A stretch of DNA of 64,000 bases from Agromyces marinus (GCF_021442325.1 NZ_CP087879.1:992001-1056000), one strand, 5' to 3'; counted from the stretch's first letter, positions 29,332 through 37,809 are shown. The notes: a model not told the origin generated them from the sequence alone. Translations and numbers: made by a program.

Positions 29332-29964
29332 ATGGCGGAACGGACGGCACGCGTGCCGGGCGGGCGGCGCCGGCTCGACCCCCGGCTGGTGCTGGGCCTC
29401 GTGCTGATCGCCGGGTCGACGATCGGGGTGTGGGCGCTCGTCGCAGCCGCCGACGACACGACCCGGGTCCTCGTAGCCCCGAGCACGATCAGCGCGGGCA
29501 CCCGGATCGAACCGGGCGCCCTGCGCACGGAGCCGGTTCGCCTCGGCGCGCTCGCCGACGGGTACCTCGTTCCGGGGGACGTGCCCGAGGGTGGGCTCGT
29601 CGTCATCCGCACGGTGCGCGCGGGCGAGCTGGTTCCGGCTGCTTCGGTGGCCGAGGCCGACACCGCCCGCCGGGCCACCGTGGTGATCCCGACCAGGGGT
29701 GCGCTCGCGCGCGAGATCCGGCCCGGGGCGATCGTCGACGTCTGGACGGCGTCCGAGCTTGAGCGCGGCGTGTACGAGCCTCCGGTCGTCCTGATCTCCG
29801 GGGCGGAGGTCGCCGCCGTGCTCGAGGACGACGCGATGGTCGCGACGGGCGGTCCGAGCGTCGAGGTGCTGATCCCGCGCGACAAGACCGCGGCGATGCT
29901 CGAGGCGCTCGCGGCGGGCGACGTGGTCGACCTCGTCCCCGCCGATGCGGCCGGGGCGGACTGA
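29332..29964 (+). CDS. SAF-domain (CpaB/RcpC-like) membrane protein
   Basis: A 210-residue protein. The start MAERTARV has GAGAGGAG upstream, favoured over an in-frame ATG at 29248. A single helix (LVLGLVLIAGSTIGVWALVAAA, about 19-40) anchors a periplasmic-side SAF domain (APSTISAGTRIEPGALRTEPVRLGAL to EGGLVVIRTVRAGELVPAASV). A second beta domain follows, as in the Flp/Tad pilus protein CpaB. No pilin, TadA or secretin is nearby. It overlaps the next gene by one base (TGATG), so the two are coupled. Confidence 0.8.
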   Translation: MAERTARVPGGRRRLDPRLVLGLVLIAGSTIGVWALVAAADDTTRVLVAPSTISAGTRIEPGALRTEPVRLGALADGYLVPGDVPEGGLVVIRTVRAGELVPAASVAEADTARRATVVIPTRGALAREIRPGAIVDVWTASELERGVYEPPVVLISGAEVAAVLEDDAMVATGGPSVEVLIPRDKTAAMLEALAAGDVVDLVPADAAGAD

Positions 29965-31217
29965 TGGCGCGCCTCGCCGTCGCCCTGCCGCCCGTGGTGG
30001 AGGACCGCATCCTCGCGGGGCTCGTCGAAGCGGGGCACTCGATCGTCGCGCGCGTCGTCGGTTGGCGCGACGTGCTCGACGGGCTCGACGTCATCGCGCC
30101 CGAGGTCGTCATCGTCGGCGCGGAGTCGTCGACGCTGCATTCCGAGCTGCTCTCGGCGTGCGACGAGCGCGGGATCCGGCTGATCGCGCTCGCGTCGTCG
30201 GATCGGGATCGTGGCCACGCGCGCGGACTCGGGTTGCACGAGGTCCTCGGCAGCGACGTCGACCCGGAGGAACTCGAGTCGATGATCGCGGGCGGGCCGG
30301 CGCTCCCCTCCCGACTCGCCGAGACCGGGGCGGGCACGGGCGGCGTCCCCGGCGCTCCGGAGCTGGTCGCGATCTGGGGTCCGGCCGGGGCGCCCGGCAG
30401 GACCACGACGGCGATCTCGATCGCCGCCGAACTCGCCGGTGCCGGGCACCTGGTCGCACTCGTCGACGCCGACCCGTACGGCGGCGCGATCGCGCCGACC
30501 CTCGGCCTGCTCGACGAGGCGCCGGGCTTCGCGTCGGCGTGCCGGCTCGCGGGTTCGGGCGCGCTCGACCGGGTCGAGCTCGAGCGCATCGCCCAGCGCT
30601 ACTCGTCGCCGCGCGCCTCCTTCGACGTGTTCACGGGCCTGATCGGGCCGAGTCGCTGGCCCGAGCTGTCGGGTGAACGGGTGGTCGAGGCGCTGCGCGT
30701 CATCCGCTCCAGATTCGAGTTCGTCGTGGTCGACACCGGATTCAGCCTCGAACGCGACGAGGAGCTCACGAGCGACCCCCTGGCGCCGCGCCGCAACGCA
30801 GCCACCTTCGCCGCCCTCGGCGCAGCCGATCGCATCGTCGCGGTCGGCCTCGCCGATCCCGTCGGCCTCTCACGGCTGCTCCGCGGTCACGCGGAGCTGG
30901 TCGGCATCGTCGACCCCGAGCGCATCGACGTGGTCGTCAACCGCGTCCGGACGAGCGCCCTCGGCATGGATGCGCACGCCCAGGTCAGGCAGACGCTGCG
31001 CCGGTTCGCCGGGCTCGCCGACGCGACGCTGCTCCCGCACGACGGCAGGGCTGCCGACGCGGCGACCCTCACCGCCAGGACCCTGCGGGACGCGGCGCCG
31101 CGCTCGCCGCTCCGCGCCGCCGTCCGCGCCTACGTGGACGACCGGCTCCTGCCCGCGCCCGCACGGTCCCATCGGGTCGCGATGGGCCGGTTCCGGCGCC
31201 GCGTCGCCGCGGCGTGA
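29964..31217 (+). CDS. CpaE/MinD-like P-loop ATPase with Arg in Walker A
   Basis: A 417-residue protein. Residues 1 to about 110 form a receiver-like fold without the phosphoacceptor pattern. Then comes a SIMIBI-class P-loop domain: WGPAGAPGRTTTAISIAAELA (Walker A at about 139-149, Arg146 where Lys is usual), VDADPYGGAIAPTLG, FVVVDTGFSLE and VVNRVRTSALG. TadZ/CpaE proteins place Flp pili or other machines at the cell pole. It is linked only to the SAF gene, so its machine is unidentified. Arg in Walker A may lower or abolish ATP hydrolysis. Confidence 0.78.
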   Translation: MARLAVALPPVVEDRILAGLVEAGHSIVARVVGWRDVLDGLDVIAPEVVIVGAESSTLHSELLSACDERGIRLIALASSDRDRGHARGLGLHEVLGSDVDPEELESMIAGGPALPSRLAETGAGTGGVPGAPELVAIWGPAGAPGRTTTAISIAAELAGAGHLVALVDADPYGGAIAPTLGLLDEAPGFASACRLAGSGALDRVELERIAQRYSSPRASFDVFTGLIGPSRWPELSGERVVEALRVIRSRFEFVVVDTGFSLERDEELTSDPLAPRRNAATFAALGAADRIVAVGLADPVGLSRLLRGHAELVGIVDPERIDVVVNRVRTSALGMDAHAQVRQTLRRFAGLADATLLPHDGRAADAATLTARTLRDAAPRSPLRAAVRAYVDDRLLPAPARSHRVAMGRFRRRVAAA

Positions 31218-31235
31218 GCGCGGCCGTCGGGTCGG

Positions 31236-31241
31236 TACGCT
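31236..31241 (+). promoter_or_regulatory. -10 box for leaderless pdtaS
   Basis: TACGCT, then 6 nt, then GTG. There is no Shine-Dalgarno sequence. Confidence 0.5.
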
Positions 31242-31247
31242 TGATCC

Positions 31248-32741
31248 GTGTCGACCCTCAGTGACCTCGTCCTCGCCCAGGGGCGCAGCAGCCAGGCCGA
31301 CGTCGATTGGCTGCACATGCTCGTCGGCGACCTCCAGTTGCTCGCCGACCTCGCCCTCGCCGACATCGTGCTGTGGGTTCCCTCCGGCGAAGACGGATTC
31401 GTCGCCGTCGCGCACTCGCGACCCTCGAGCGCCGCGACGCTGTTCTACCGCGACTTCGTCGGCCAGGGCATCCGGGAGGAATGGAGGGGACTCGTCTCCG
31501 AGGCGTTCCGCACCAGGAAGATCCAGGACTCCTCAGCGCCGGACTGGTACGAGGAGATGCCGACCCGCGTGCGCGCCGTCCCGGTCATGCGCCGGCTCAC
31601 GGTCACGGGCACCGAGCTGTCGCCGCAGCCGGTCGCGGTCATCACCCGGCACACCAACCTCGGCTCGACGCGTACGCCCAGCCGACAGGAGCTGACGTTC
31701 AACGACTGCGCCGGCGAGCTGTTCCAGATGATCGCCTCGGGCGACTTCCCCGACCTCGGAGCACCGACCGGTCCGCGACGCGGTGCGCCGCGGGCCTCCG
31801 ACGGCCTGATCCGCCTCGACGTCGACGGGGTTACGACGTTCGCGAGCCCGAACGCCCTGTCCGCGTTCAACCGGATGGGCTTCGACGACGAACTCGAGGG
31901 CGAGTCGCTCGCCGAGGTCGCGACGCGCCTGCTCAGCGGCAAGCTCGACGTCGACGAGTCGCTTCCGCTCGTGGTCACGGGCCGTGCGCCGTGGCGCACC
32001 GACGTCGAGTCGCGCGGCGTGACGGTCTCACTGCGCGCCATCCCGATCCGCCGGCGCGGTGAACGGACCGGCGCGATCGTCCTCACGCGCGACGTCACCG
32101 AGCTGCGCCACCAGGAGCAGGAGCTCATCACCAAGGACGCGACGATCCGCGAGATCCACCACCGCGTGAAGAACAACCTGCAGACCGTGGCATCCCTGCT
32201 GCGCATCCAGGCGCGGCGCACGCACTCGGACGAGGCGCGCGACGCCCTCACGCAGGCCATGCGCCGGGTCGGTGCGATCGCCGTCGTGCACGACACCCTT
32301 TCGGAGGGGCTCACGCAGAACGTCGACTTCGACGAGGTGTTCGACCGCGCGCTGCTGCTGGTCGCCGAGGTCGCGGCAGCGCACAACACGACCGCGCATC
32401 CGCGGAAGTCGGGCACGTTCGGCGTGCTGCCGAGCGAGTACGCGACGCCGCTCGCGCTCGCCCTGACCGAGCTCGTGACCAATGCGGTCGAGCACGGCCT
32501 GGCCGGCCGGGAGGGCGAGGTCCAGGTGACTGCGGACCGGTCGGAGACCCACCTCACCGTGCAGGTGCGCGACAGCGGCACTGGGCTGCCCGAGGGCCGG
32601 GTCGGCGAGGGCCTAGGAACGCAGATCGTGCGCACCCTCATCCAGGGCGAGCTCGGCGGGACGATCGACTGGCACACCGTGATGGGCGCCGGCACCGAGG
32701 TGACCATCGAGATCCCGCTGCGCTGGCTCACCAAGCACTGA
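31248..32741 (+). CDS. pdtaS: cytosolic sensor histidine kinase PdtaS
   Basis: A 497-residue soluble kinase: GAF domain (about 1-150), PAS domain (about 185-285), then an HWE/HisKA_2 core. The core shows REIHHRVKNNLQTVASLLRIQARR (His304/305), ALALTELVTNAVEHGLAG and the glycine motif DSGTGLP...GLGTQIV. In mycobacteria PdtaS phosphorylates PdtaR, an ANTAR antiterminator, and senses nutrients, NO and copper. No pdtaR lies in this window. It is adjacent to whiB1, convergent, as in M. tuberculosis. The start is GTG at leaderless spacing. Confidence 0.93.
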   Translation: MSTLSDLVLAQGRSSQADVDWLHMLVGDLQLLADLALADIVLWVPSGEDGFVAVAHSRPSSAATLFYRDFVGQGIREEWRGLVSEAFRTRKIQDSSAPDWYEEMPTRVRAVPVMRRLTVTGTELSPQPVAVITRHTNLGSTRTPSRQELTFNDCAGELFQMIASGDFPDLGAPTGPRRGAPRASDGLIRLDVDGVTTFASPNALSAFNRMGFDDELEGESLAEVATRLLSGKLDVDESLPLVVTGRAPWRTDVESRGVTVSLRAIPIRRRGERTGAIVLTRDVTELRHQEQELITKDATIREIHHRVKNNLQTVASLLRIQARRTHSDEARDALTQAMRRVGAIAVVHDTLSEGLTQNVDFDEVFDRALLLVAEVAAAHNTTAHPRKSGTFGVLPSEYATPLALALTELVTNAVEHGLAGREGEVQVTADRSETHLTVQVRDSGTGLPEGRVGEGLGTQIVRTLIQGELGGTIDWHTVMGAGTEVTIEIPLRWLTKH

Positions 32742-32770
32742 CGTCGCGGCGCCGGACCGATCGGGCAAGC

Positions 32771-32800
32771 GAAACGGCGCCCGCCGATCGACGGACGCCG
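32771..32800 (-). terminator. terminator of whiB1
   Basis: Read on the minus strand, CGGCG-T-CCG pairs with CGG-G-CGCCG and is followed by TTT. It is a modest hairpin between convergent pdtaS and whiB1. Confidence 0.55.
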
Positions 32801-32842
32801 CCTCGCCCTCGGGTACTGCGGGGAGGGCTCGGGGGCCGGCGG

Positions 32843-33091
32843 TCAGCCGGCGCGGCGGGCGCGAGCGGCGCGGCGCTTCAGGGCGCGGCGCTCATCTTCG
32901 CTCAGGCCGCCCCAGACGCCCGAGTCCTGACCGGTCTCGAGGGCGTACTGGAGGCAGATCTCGGTCACGGTGCATCGGGCGCAGACGGTCTTCGCCTTCT
33001 CGATCTGGTCGACGGCCGGACCGGTGTTGCCGACCGGGAAGAAGAGTTCCGGGTCTGCGGTGAGGCAGGCGGCCTTGTCGCGCCAATCCAT
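32843..33091 (-). CDS. whiB1: WhiB1/WblE-type iron-sulfur regulator
   Basis: An 82-residue protein. Cysteines 9, 37, 40 and 46 match the positions known for M. tuberculosis WhiB1, which holds an NO-sensitive [4Fe-4S] cluster and binds the housekeeping sigma factor. Visible are DWRDKAACLTADPELFFPVG, CARCTVTEICLQYALETGQDSGVWGGLSEDERRALKRR and a basic tail. AAGGAG lies 9 nt upstream of the chosen ATG; an in-frame upstream start at 33142 lacks such a signal and adds a Cys-Arg rich stretch. Downstream is a hairpin; upstream lie two small inverted repeats. Confidence 0.94.
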   Translation of the reverse strand: MDWRDKAACLTADPELFFPVGNTGPAVDQIEKAKTVCARCTVTEICLQYALETGQDSGVWGGLSEDERRALKRRAARARRAG

Positions 33092-33189
33092 GGAGATGCT
33101 CCTTGTGTTTCTCGGTTCGCAGCGCGCGCACGGATGCGCCACCGGGAACCGGCGGTGCTGCAGGGGGAAAGCCGAATCTCGGGAAGTAG

Positions 33190-33223
33190 GATCGGGGAAA
33201 CGATCGGCTCACGTCCCTGTGAG
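33190..33223. promoter_or_regulatory. two adjacent 5-6-5 inverted repeats upstream of whiB1
   Basis: GATCG-N6-CGATC (33190-33205) and CTCAC-N6-GTGAG (33208-33223) sit in the 203-bp gap between divergent whiB1 and a membrane-protein gene. They could be operators. No clear -35/-10 pair for whiB1 is visible around them. Confidence 0.35.
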
Positions 33224-33294
33224 CATCAACTCGGCCTCATAAATGGTCGCATAGCGTAGGAAGCGAAATCAAGAGTGCTCTTCGGGAGATGCCT

Positions 33295-33702
33295 GTGAAT
33301 CGGGGCGGCGTTCGGACCGCGTACGCGACCGTCGTGGGACTGCTGTTCGCCGAGGCCGCGGCGGTCGCCGCCATGCTGGTCTGGTTGGTGATCGACCTGC
33401 TCGTGCTGCGACCGTCGTCGTTCGCGACGGCGGTGGCGCTCATCGTGGTCGTCGCGATCGCGGCGGTGTGGGTCGGGGCGATCGCCGTCGGCGCGCTGCG
33501 GCGCGCCCCATGGTCGCGCGCCGCAGCGATCGTCTGGCAGGTCCTGCAGTTCTCGGTCGCGGTCGGCGCCTTCCAGGGCCTGTTCGCGAGGCCCGATCTC
33601 GGGTGGCTGCTGCTGATCCCGGCGGTCACCGTCGTGGGCCTGCTGCTGTGGCCGCCGGTGCGCGACCTGTACGCCAGGCCCGAGGACCGCGCACCGGCCT
33701 GA
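33295..33702 (+). CDS. hypothetical four-helix membrane protein
   Basis: A 135-residue protein almost entirely of helices: AYATVVGLLFAEAAAVAAMLVWLVIDLLV, FATAVALIVVVAIAAVWVGAIAVG, AAAIVWQVLQFSVAVGAF and LGWLLLIPAVTVVGLLLWPPV. GTG is chosen as start because GGGAG lies 6 nt upstream; the ATG two codons earlier abuts that site. No family is recognised; small proteins of this design are common in actinobacteria. Function is unknown. Confidence 0.65.
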   Translation: MNRGGVRTAYATVVGLLFAEAAAVAAMLVWLVIDLLVLRPSSFATAVALIVVVAIAAVWVGAIAVGALRRAPWSRAAAIVWQVLQFSVAVGAFQGLFARPDLGWLLLIPAVTVVGLLLWPPVRDLYARPEDRAPA

Positions 33703-33777
33703 TCGGGGCGTGCCGCCCGCGACCGCCACGGGCGGCTCCGCGAGTGCGGAGGCCGCCCCGGGCCCGCGGGCCGCGGA

Positions 33778-34260
33778 TCACTTCTCGCCGTCGAGCCCCA
33801 GCTCGCGGCGGATCCGTGCCACGTGCCCGGTCGCCTTGACGTTGTACATGGGCTTGGCGATCCGGCCGTCCGCGTCGATCAGGAACGTCGAGCGGATGGA
33901 GCCGGTGACGGTCTTGCCGTAGAGCTGCTTCTCGCCCCAGGCCCCGTACGCCTGCTGGACCGCGAGGTCGGTGTCCGAGAGGAGCGGGAAGTTCAGTCCG
34001 TCGCGCTCGGCGAACTGCCTGAGCTTGGACACCTCGTCCTTCGAGACGCCCACGACGCGCACGCCCGCGCTCGCGAACGAGTTCAGGCTGTCGCGGAAGT
34101 CGCACGCCTCGGTCGTGCAGCCCGGGGTCATCGCGGCCGGGTAGAAGTACAGCACGACCCGTTGGCCGCGCAGCGACGAGAGCGTGACGGGCGCGCCGTC
34201 CTGGTCGGGGAGGGTGAAGTCGGGTGCGAGGTCGCCGGCGGCGAGTCGAGCGTCGGTCAT
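33778..34260 (-). CDS. bcp: thiol peroxidase of the Bcp/PrxQ family
   Basis: A 160-residue peroxiredoxin that reduces peroxides with thioredoxin. Peroxidatic Cys48 sits in PAAMTPGCTTEACDFRD with resolving Cys53 five residues later, the alpha2-type PrxQ arrangement. DLAPDFTLPDQDG and ISKDE-like VGVSKDEVSKL are also present. TACCAT 6 nt before the ATG on this strand points to a leaderless mRNA; GGAGG in the gap may also act in initiation. The oxidative-stress regulator sigH lies 2.5 kb away. Confidence 0.94.
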   Translation of the reverse strand: MTDARLAAGDLAPDFTLPDQDGAPVTLSSLRGQRVVLYFYPAAMTPGCTTEACDFRDSLNSFASAGVRVVGVSKDEVSKLRQFAERDGLNFPLLSDTDLAVQQAYGAWGEKQLYGKTVTGSIRSTFLIDADGRIAKPMYNVKATGHVARIRRELGLDGEK

Positions 34261-34266
34261 GCCTCC

Positions 34267-34272
34267 ATGGTA
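34267..34272 (-). promoter_or_regulatory. -10 box for bcp
   Basis: TACCAT on the minus strand, 6 nt, ATG. Confidence 0.45.
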
Positions 34273-34279
34273 GGCAGCC

Positions 34280-34316
34280 GCGGATGCCGCGTGGTGCGCG
34301 CGGACACGGCATCCGC
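34280..34316. terminator. hairpin with GCGGATGCC stem
   Basis: GCGGATGCCG (34280-34289) pairs with CGGCATCCGC (34307-34316) over a 17-nt loop. It lies directly downstream of rsgA, whose stop is at 34328, and upstream of bcp. Confidence 0.7.
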
Positions 34317-34327
34317 TCGCGGCCCGG

Positions 34328-35365
34328 TCACGCGAACGTGGCGAGCAACCGCTGCAGGGAATCCAGTCGGACGCGACCCGACTCGCCCAACTCGCCCGCG
34401 ACGACCGCCTCGACGATCGCGCAGTCGGGCGAGTCCGGCAGGTGCGTGCACCCGCGCGGGCACTCCTCGGCGATGCGCGCCAGGTCGGCGAACGCGCCGA
34501 GGATGTTCGACCGGTCGACGTGCCCGAGCCCGAACGAGCGCACGCCCGGCGTGTCGATCGCCCAACCCGTGCGGCCGGCGTGGCGCACCCGCAGCGACAC
34601 CGTCGAGGACGACGTGTGCCGACCCCGACCCGTCACGACGTTCACGTGCCCCGTCGCCCGGTGGGCGTCGGGCACGAGCGCATTGACCAGGGTCGACTTG
34701 CCGACTCCGGAGTGGCCGACGAACACCGTGCGGTGCCCGACGAGGTGCTCCGCGATCGCGTCGAGCGGCATGTCGCCCGTGCGGCTGCGGAAGACGACCA
34801 GCTCGAGCCCGTCGAAGTTCGCCAGGAACGGTGCCGGGTCGGCGAGGTCGGTCTTCGTGACGCACACGAGCGGCGTGATGCCCGCGTCGTACGCGGCGAC
34901 GAGGTACCGGTCGACGAGCCGCACGCGCGGCTCGGGGTTCGCGGCCGAGATGACGATGAGCATCTGGTCGGCGTTCGCGACGATGATGCGCTCGACGTCG
35001 TCGGTGTCGTCGGCGCTCCGGCGCAGCAGGGTCGACCGTTCGCCGATGCGCACGATCCGGGCGAGCGTGCCCTCGTCGCCCGTGGTGTCGCCGACCAGGT
35101 CGACCCGGTCGCCCGTCACGACCGACTTGCGGCGCAGCTCGCTCGCCCTGGCGGCGGTGATCTCGCGCTCGTCGGCTCCGTCCTCGTCGACGAGGACGCT
35201 GTATCGGCCGCGGTCGACGCCGAGCACGATGCCCGCCACGGCGTCCGCGTGGTCGGGGCGCATCTTCGTGCGCGGGCGGCTGCCGCGGCGACTGGGGCGG
35301 ACACGGACGTCGGTCTCGTCGAACTCCGGTTCGTCCTCGTCGTCGTCCGTCTCCCACCAGCTCAT
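34328..35365 (-). CDS. rsgA: ribosome small-subunit-dependent GTPase A
   Basis: A 345-residue late 30S-assembly GTPase. An acidic/basic N-terminal extension (about 1-45) precedes the OB fold. The circularly permuted G domain shows G4 VCVTKTD before G1 VGHSGVGKSTLVNAL. The zinc module CPRGCTHLPDSPDC has the expected Cys-His ligands. The ATG overlaps the aroA stop by ATGA, so aroA and rsgA are coupled, an arrangement also found in M. tuberculosis. A GCGGATGCC hairpin follows. Confidence 0.95.
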   Translation of the reverse strand: MSWWETDDDEDEPEFDETDVRVRPSRRGSRPRTKMRPDHADAVAGIVLGVDRGRYSVLVDEDGADEREITAARASELRRKSVVTGDRVDLVGDTTGDEGTLARIVRIGERSTLLRRSADDTDDVERIIVANADQMLIVISAANPEPRVRLVDRYLVAAYDAGITPLVCVTKTDLADPAPFLANFDGLELVVFRSRTGDMPLDAIAEHLVGHRTVFVGHSGVGKSTLVNALVPDAHRATGHVNVVTGRGRHTSSSTVSLRVRHAGRTGWAIDTPGVRSFGLGHVDRSNILGAFADLARIAEECPRGCTHLPDSPDCAIVEAVVAGELGESGRVRLDSLQRLLATFA

Positions 35366-36732
35366 CCGAGCATCCGCTCCCAGAGTTCGGTGAACTGGGG
35401 GAGGGTCTTCGAGGTGCAGGCGATGTCGTCGACGACGACGCCCGCGACCGCGAGGCCGACGATCGCGCCCGTCGTGGCCATGCGGTGATCGGCGTACGCC
35501 CGCCAGTCGCCGCCGTGCAGCGGTGCGGGCTCGATGCGCAGGCCGTCGTCGAGTTCGCTCACCCGCCCGCCCAGGCCGTTCAGCTCGGACGCGAGCGCGG
35601 CCAGCCGGTCGGTCTCGTGGTGTCGGATGTGCCCGATCCCCGTGAACGTGCTCGGTCCGTCGGCGAACGCGGCGAGCGCGACGAGGTTGGGCACGAGCTC
35701 GCCGGCCTCCGAGAGGTCGAGGTCGGCGCCCCGGATGCCGCGCCCGCCGTCGGGGGAGGCCGCGGGCGCGTGGACCGTGAGCCGATCGTCGCCGTGCTCG
35801 ACGATCGCCCCGAACCGGGGGAGGATCGTCGCCAGCTGCGCGCCGACCTGCGTCGTCGACCGCGGCCAGCCGGTGATCGTGACCGACCCGCCCGTCACGA
35901 GCGCCGCCACGAGGAACGGTGCGGCGTTCGAGAGATCGGGCTCGATGTCGACGTCGATCGCCGCGATCGGGCCCGGCGCGACCGTCCACCGGCCGAGCTC
36001 GGGGGCACCGACCTCGACCCCGCGCGCCGCGAGGGCGGCGACCGTCATCTCGATGTGGGGCAGGCTCGGCAGCCGCTCGCCCGTGTGGCGCAGGTCGACG
36101 CCCTGCTCGAACCGCGCGGCCGACAGCAGGAGGGCGGACACGAACTGGCTCGACGCCGACGCGTCGATCTCGAGCGCACCGCCCGCGACCCGCCCGGTGC
36201 CGTGCACGGTGAACGGCAACGCCCCGCGGCCGTCGTCGTCGAGGTCGACGCCCAGCCCGTGCAGGCCGTCGATGACGCCCGACATCGGGCGCTTGCGCGC
36301 GTACTCGTCGCCGTCGAAGGTCGTCGGCCCGAGCGCGAGCGCCGCGACCGGCGGCAGGAAGCGCATGACCGTTCCCGCCAGCCCGCAGTCGATCGTCGTC
36401 GAGCCGAGCAGTTCGTCGGCCGGGGTGACCCGGAGGTCGTCGCCGAACCCGCCGGCGCCCGGCATCCGCTCGAACCGGACACCCAGCGCACGCAGGCCCT
36501 CGACCATGAGTTCGCTGTCGCGCGACCAGAGCGGCGCGCGAAGCGTCGACGGGCCGTCGGCGAGCGCGGCGAGCACGAGCTCGCGGTTCGTCAGCGACTT
36601 CGAGCCGGGGATCGAGAGCGTCGTCGCGATCGGCTGCGACGCGGTCGGCGCGCGCCACCCCTCGTCGGTCTCGACGGGCCGGTCGTCGCCGTACGGATCG
36701 AACTCGGGAGCGGAATACCTCGATAGCTGCAT
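35362..36732 (-). CDS. aroA: 3-phosphoshikimate 1-carboxyvinyltransferase (EPSP synthase)
   Basis: A 456-residue enzyme joining shikimate-3-phosphate and PEP, step six of the shikimate pathway. Conserved are [32 protein letters not shown] (PEP loop), [21 protein letters not shown] and [19 protein letters not shown]. The first 35 residues are a family-typical actinobacterial extension. TACTCT 9 nt before the ATG on this strand may be its -10. The sigH promoter is embedded in its first codons on the other strand, so the two genes share control DNA. Confidence 0.96.
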   Translation of the reverse strand: MQLSRYSAPEFDPYGDDRPVETDEGWRAPTASQPIATTLSIPGSKSLTNRELVLAALADGPSTLRAPLWSRDSELMVEGLRALGVRFERMPGAGGFGDDLRVTPADELLGSTTIDCGLAGTVMRFLPPVAALALGPTTFDGDEYARKRPMSGVIDGLHGLGVDLDDDGRGALPFTVHGTGRVAGGALEIDASASSQFVSALLLSAARFEQGVDLRHTGERLPSLPHIEMTVAALAARGVEVGAPELGRWTVAPGPIAAIDVDIEPDLSNAAPFLVAALVTGGSVTITGWPRSTTQVGAQLATILPRFGAIVEHGDDRLTVHAPAASPDGGRGIRGADLDLSEAGELVPNLVALAAFADGPSTFTGIGHIRHHETDRLAALASELNGLGGRVSELDDGLRIEPAPLHGGDWRAYADHRMATTGAIVGLAVAGVVVDDIACTSKTLPQFTELWERMLG

Positions 36733-36737
36733 CGGTT
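36712..36737 (+). promoter_or_regulatory. SigH/SigR-type autoregulatory promoter
   Basis: GGAAT, exactly 18 nt, GTT: the consensus of the redox sigma factor SigR/SigH. It overlaps the 5' end of divergent aroA and reads toward sigH. The predicted start is near 36744, so the transcript includes the Shine-Dalgarno AAGGGAG (36762-36768) and GTG 36775 of a longer sigma isoform. Confidence 0.75.
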
Positions 36738-36823
36738 ACCAAGAGTAGTGCCCACAGGCGGAAGGGAGTCGTGCGTGTCGGTGGAGGTACTCGATCGCCC
36801 GGTCGGCTCGCAGGCCGACCACC

Positions 36824-36829
36824 TAGGAT
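36824..36829 (+). promoter_or_regulatory. second, leaderless promoter of sigH
   Basis: TAGGAT, 8 nt, ATG. It would give an mRNA starting at the shorter SigH start, independent of the SigH-type promoter. Confidence 0.45.
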
Positions 36830-36837
36830 GGCCCGTG

Positions 36838-37485
36838 ATGAGCGCCGACGACCCACGCAACCCGGTCGATCCCGACCGGACGGACCCCGAGCCGCGCGAC
36901 CTCGGCGCGCTGTTCGAGGAGCAGGCGCTGCCGTTCCTCGACCAGCTCTACGGCGCTGCGCTGCGCATGACGAAGAACCCCGCGGATGCCCAGGACCTCG
37001 TCCAGGAGACGTTCGTCAAGGCGTTCGCCGCGTTCGAGTCGTTCACGCAGGGCACGAACCTCAAGGCGTGGCTGTACCGCATCCTCACGAACACGTTCAT
37101 CAACAGCTACCGCAAGAAGCAGCGCGAGCCCTACCAGGGCACGATCGACGAGCTCGAGGACTGGCAGCTCGGCGGCGCCGAGTCCACGACCGCGACCTCG
37201 AGCCGGTCCGCCGAGGCCGAGGCCATCGACCACCTGCCCGACTCGGCCGTCAAGGACGCGCTTCAGTCGCTTCCCGAGGACTTCCGCATCGCGGTGTACC
37301 TCGCCGACGTCGAGGGGTTCTCCTACCAGGAGATCGCCGACATGATGAAGACCCCCATCGGGACCGTCATGAGTCGCCTGCACCGCGGCCGGCGACTGCT
37401 GCGCGAGGCCCTCGCCGAGTACGCCCGCGACCGCGGATTCGCCGCCGCGCAGCCGGCACCCCGATCCACCAGGAGCACGACATGA
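36838..37485 (+). CDS. sigH: redox-responsive ECF sigma factor SigH/SigR
   Basis: A 215-residue group-IV sigma factor (ECF12). Region 2 reads [45 protein letters not shown] with [25 protein letters not shown]. Region 4 reads [49 protein letters not shown]. It activates thioredoxin, proteasome and thiol-repair genes when its anti-sigma loses zinc under disulfide stress. Two starts are plausible: this ATG, 8 nt after TAGGAT, and GTG 36775 with AAGGGAG 6 nt upstream, adding 21 residues. Codons in the extension (GTA, GAT, CTA, GGA) are less GC-biased. The anti-sigma gene overlaps by ATGA. Confidence 0.94.
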   Translation: MSADDPRNPVDPDRTDPEPRDLGALFEEQALPFLDQLYGAALRMTKNPADAQDLVQETFVKAFAAFESFTQGTNLKAWLYRILTNTFINSYRKKQREPYQGTIDELEDWQLGGAESTTATSSRSAEAEAIDHLPDSAVKDALQSLPEDFRIAVYLADVEGFSYQEIADMMKTPIGTVMSRLHRGRRLLREALAEYARDRGFAAAQPAPRSTRSTT

Positions 37486-37739
37486 CCGATTGCGGTTGCG
37501 AGAAGGCAAGGGCCGAACTCGAGGAGTACCTGCACAACGAGCTGTGCAGCGAGGATGCCGCCGACATCCGCGAGCACATGGAGCACTGCGACGACTGCCG
37601 CACCGAGCTGCGCGTCGGCGTCGCGATAACCGATGTCGTCCAGCGGGCGTGCCGCGAGACGGCGCCCGAGGAGCTTCGGGCCGTGGTCCTCACGCGCATC
37701 CGCGCCATCCAGTCCGCCCACGGGGTCCTCGCCGACTGA
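37482..37739 (+). CDS. rshA: zinc-containing anti-sigma factor (RshA/RsrA type)
   Basis: An 85-residue ZAS-family anti-sigma. The zinc motif HMEHCDDC gives His32, Cys36 and Cys39 (HxxxCxxC), with Cys4/Cys6 and Cys22 available as further ligand or disulfide partner. Oxidation forms a disulfide, expels zinc and frees SigH. The ATG lies inside the sigma stop (ATGA). The family is often named mycothiol system anti-sigma-R factor. A possible 8-bp stem (CGGCGGGG/CCCCGCCG, 37747-37790) follows. Confidence 0.93.
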   Translation: MTDCGCEKARAELEEYLHNELCSEDAADIREHMEHCDDCRTELRVGVAITDVVQRACRETAPEELRAVVLTRIRAIQSAHGVLAD

Positions 37740-37795
37740 GCCGCGCCGGCGGGGTTCCCGAACTTTCGATGGACGCGCGTCGCCCCGCCGACCCG

Positions 37796-37801
37796 TAGCG
37801 T
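37796..37801 (+). promoter_or_regulatory. -10 box for leaderless MMPL gene
   Basis: TAGCGT, then 8 nt, then ATG, with no Shine-Dalgarno sequence. Confidence 0.5.
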
Positions 37802-37809
37802 CGATCACG

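Noticed and set aside
33092..33142. 17-residue N-terminal extension of WhiB1
   Set aside because: The Shine-Dalgarno AAGGAG is correctly spaced for ATG 33091, and the cysteine positions then match WhiB1 exactly.
36748..36774. Start of sigH at ATG 36748
   Set aside because: It has no ribosome site; the AAGGGAG at 36762-36768 fits GTG 36775, and TAGGAT fits ATG 36838.
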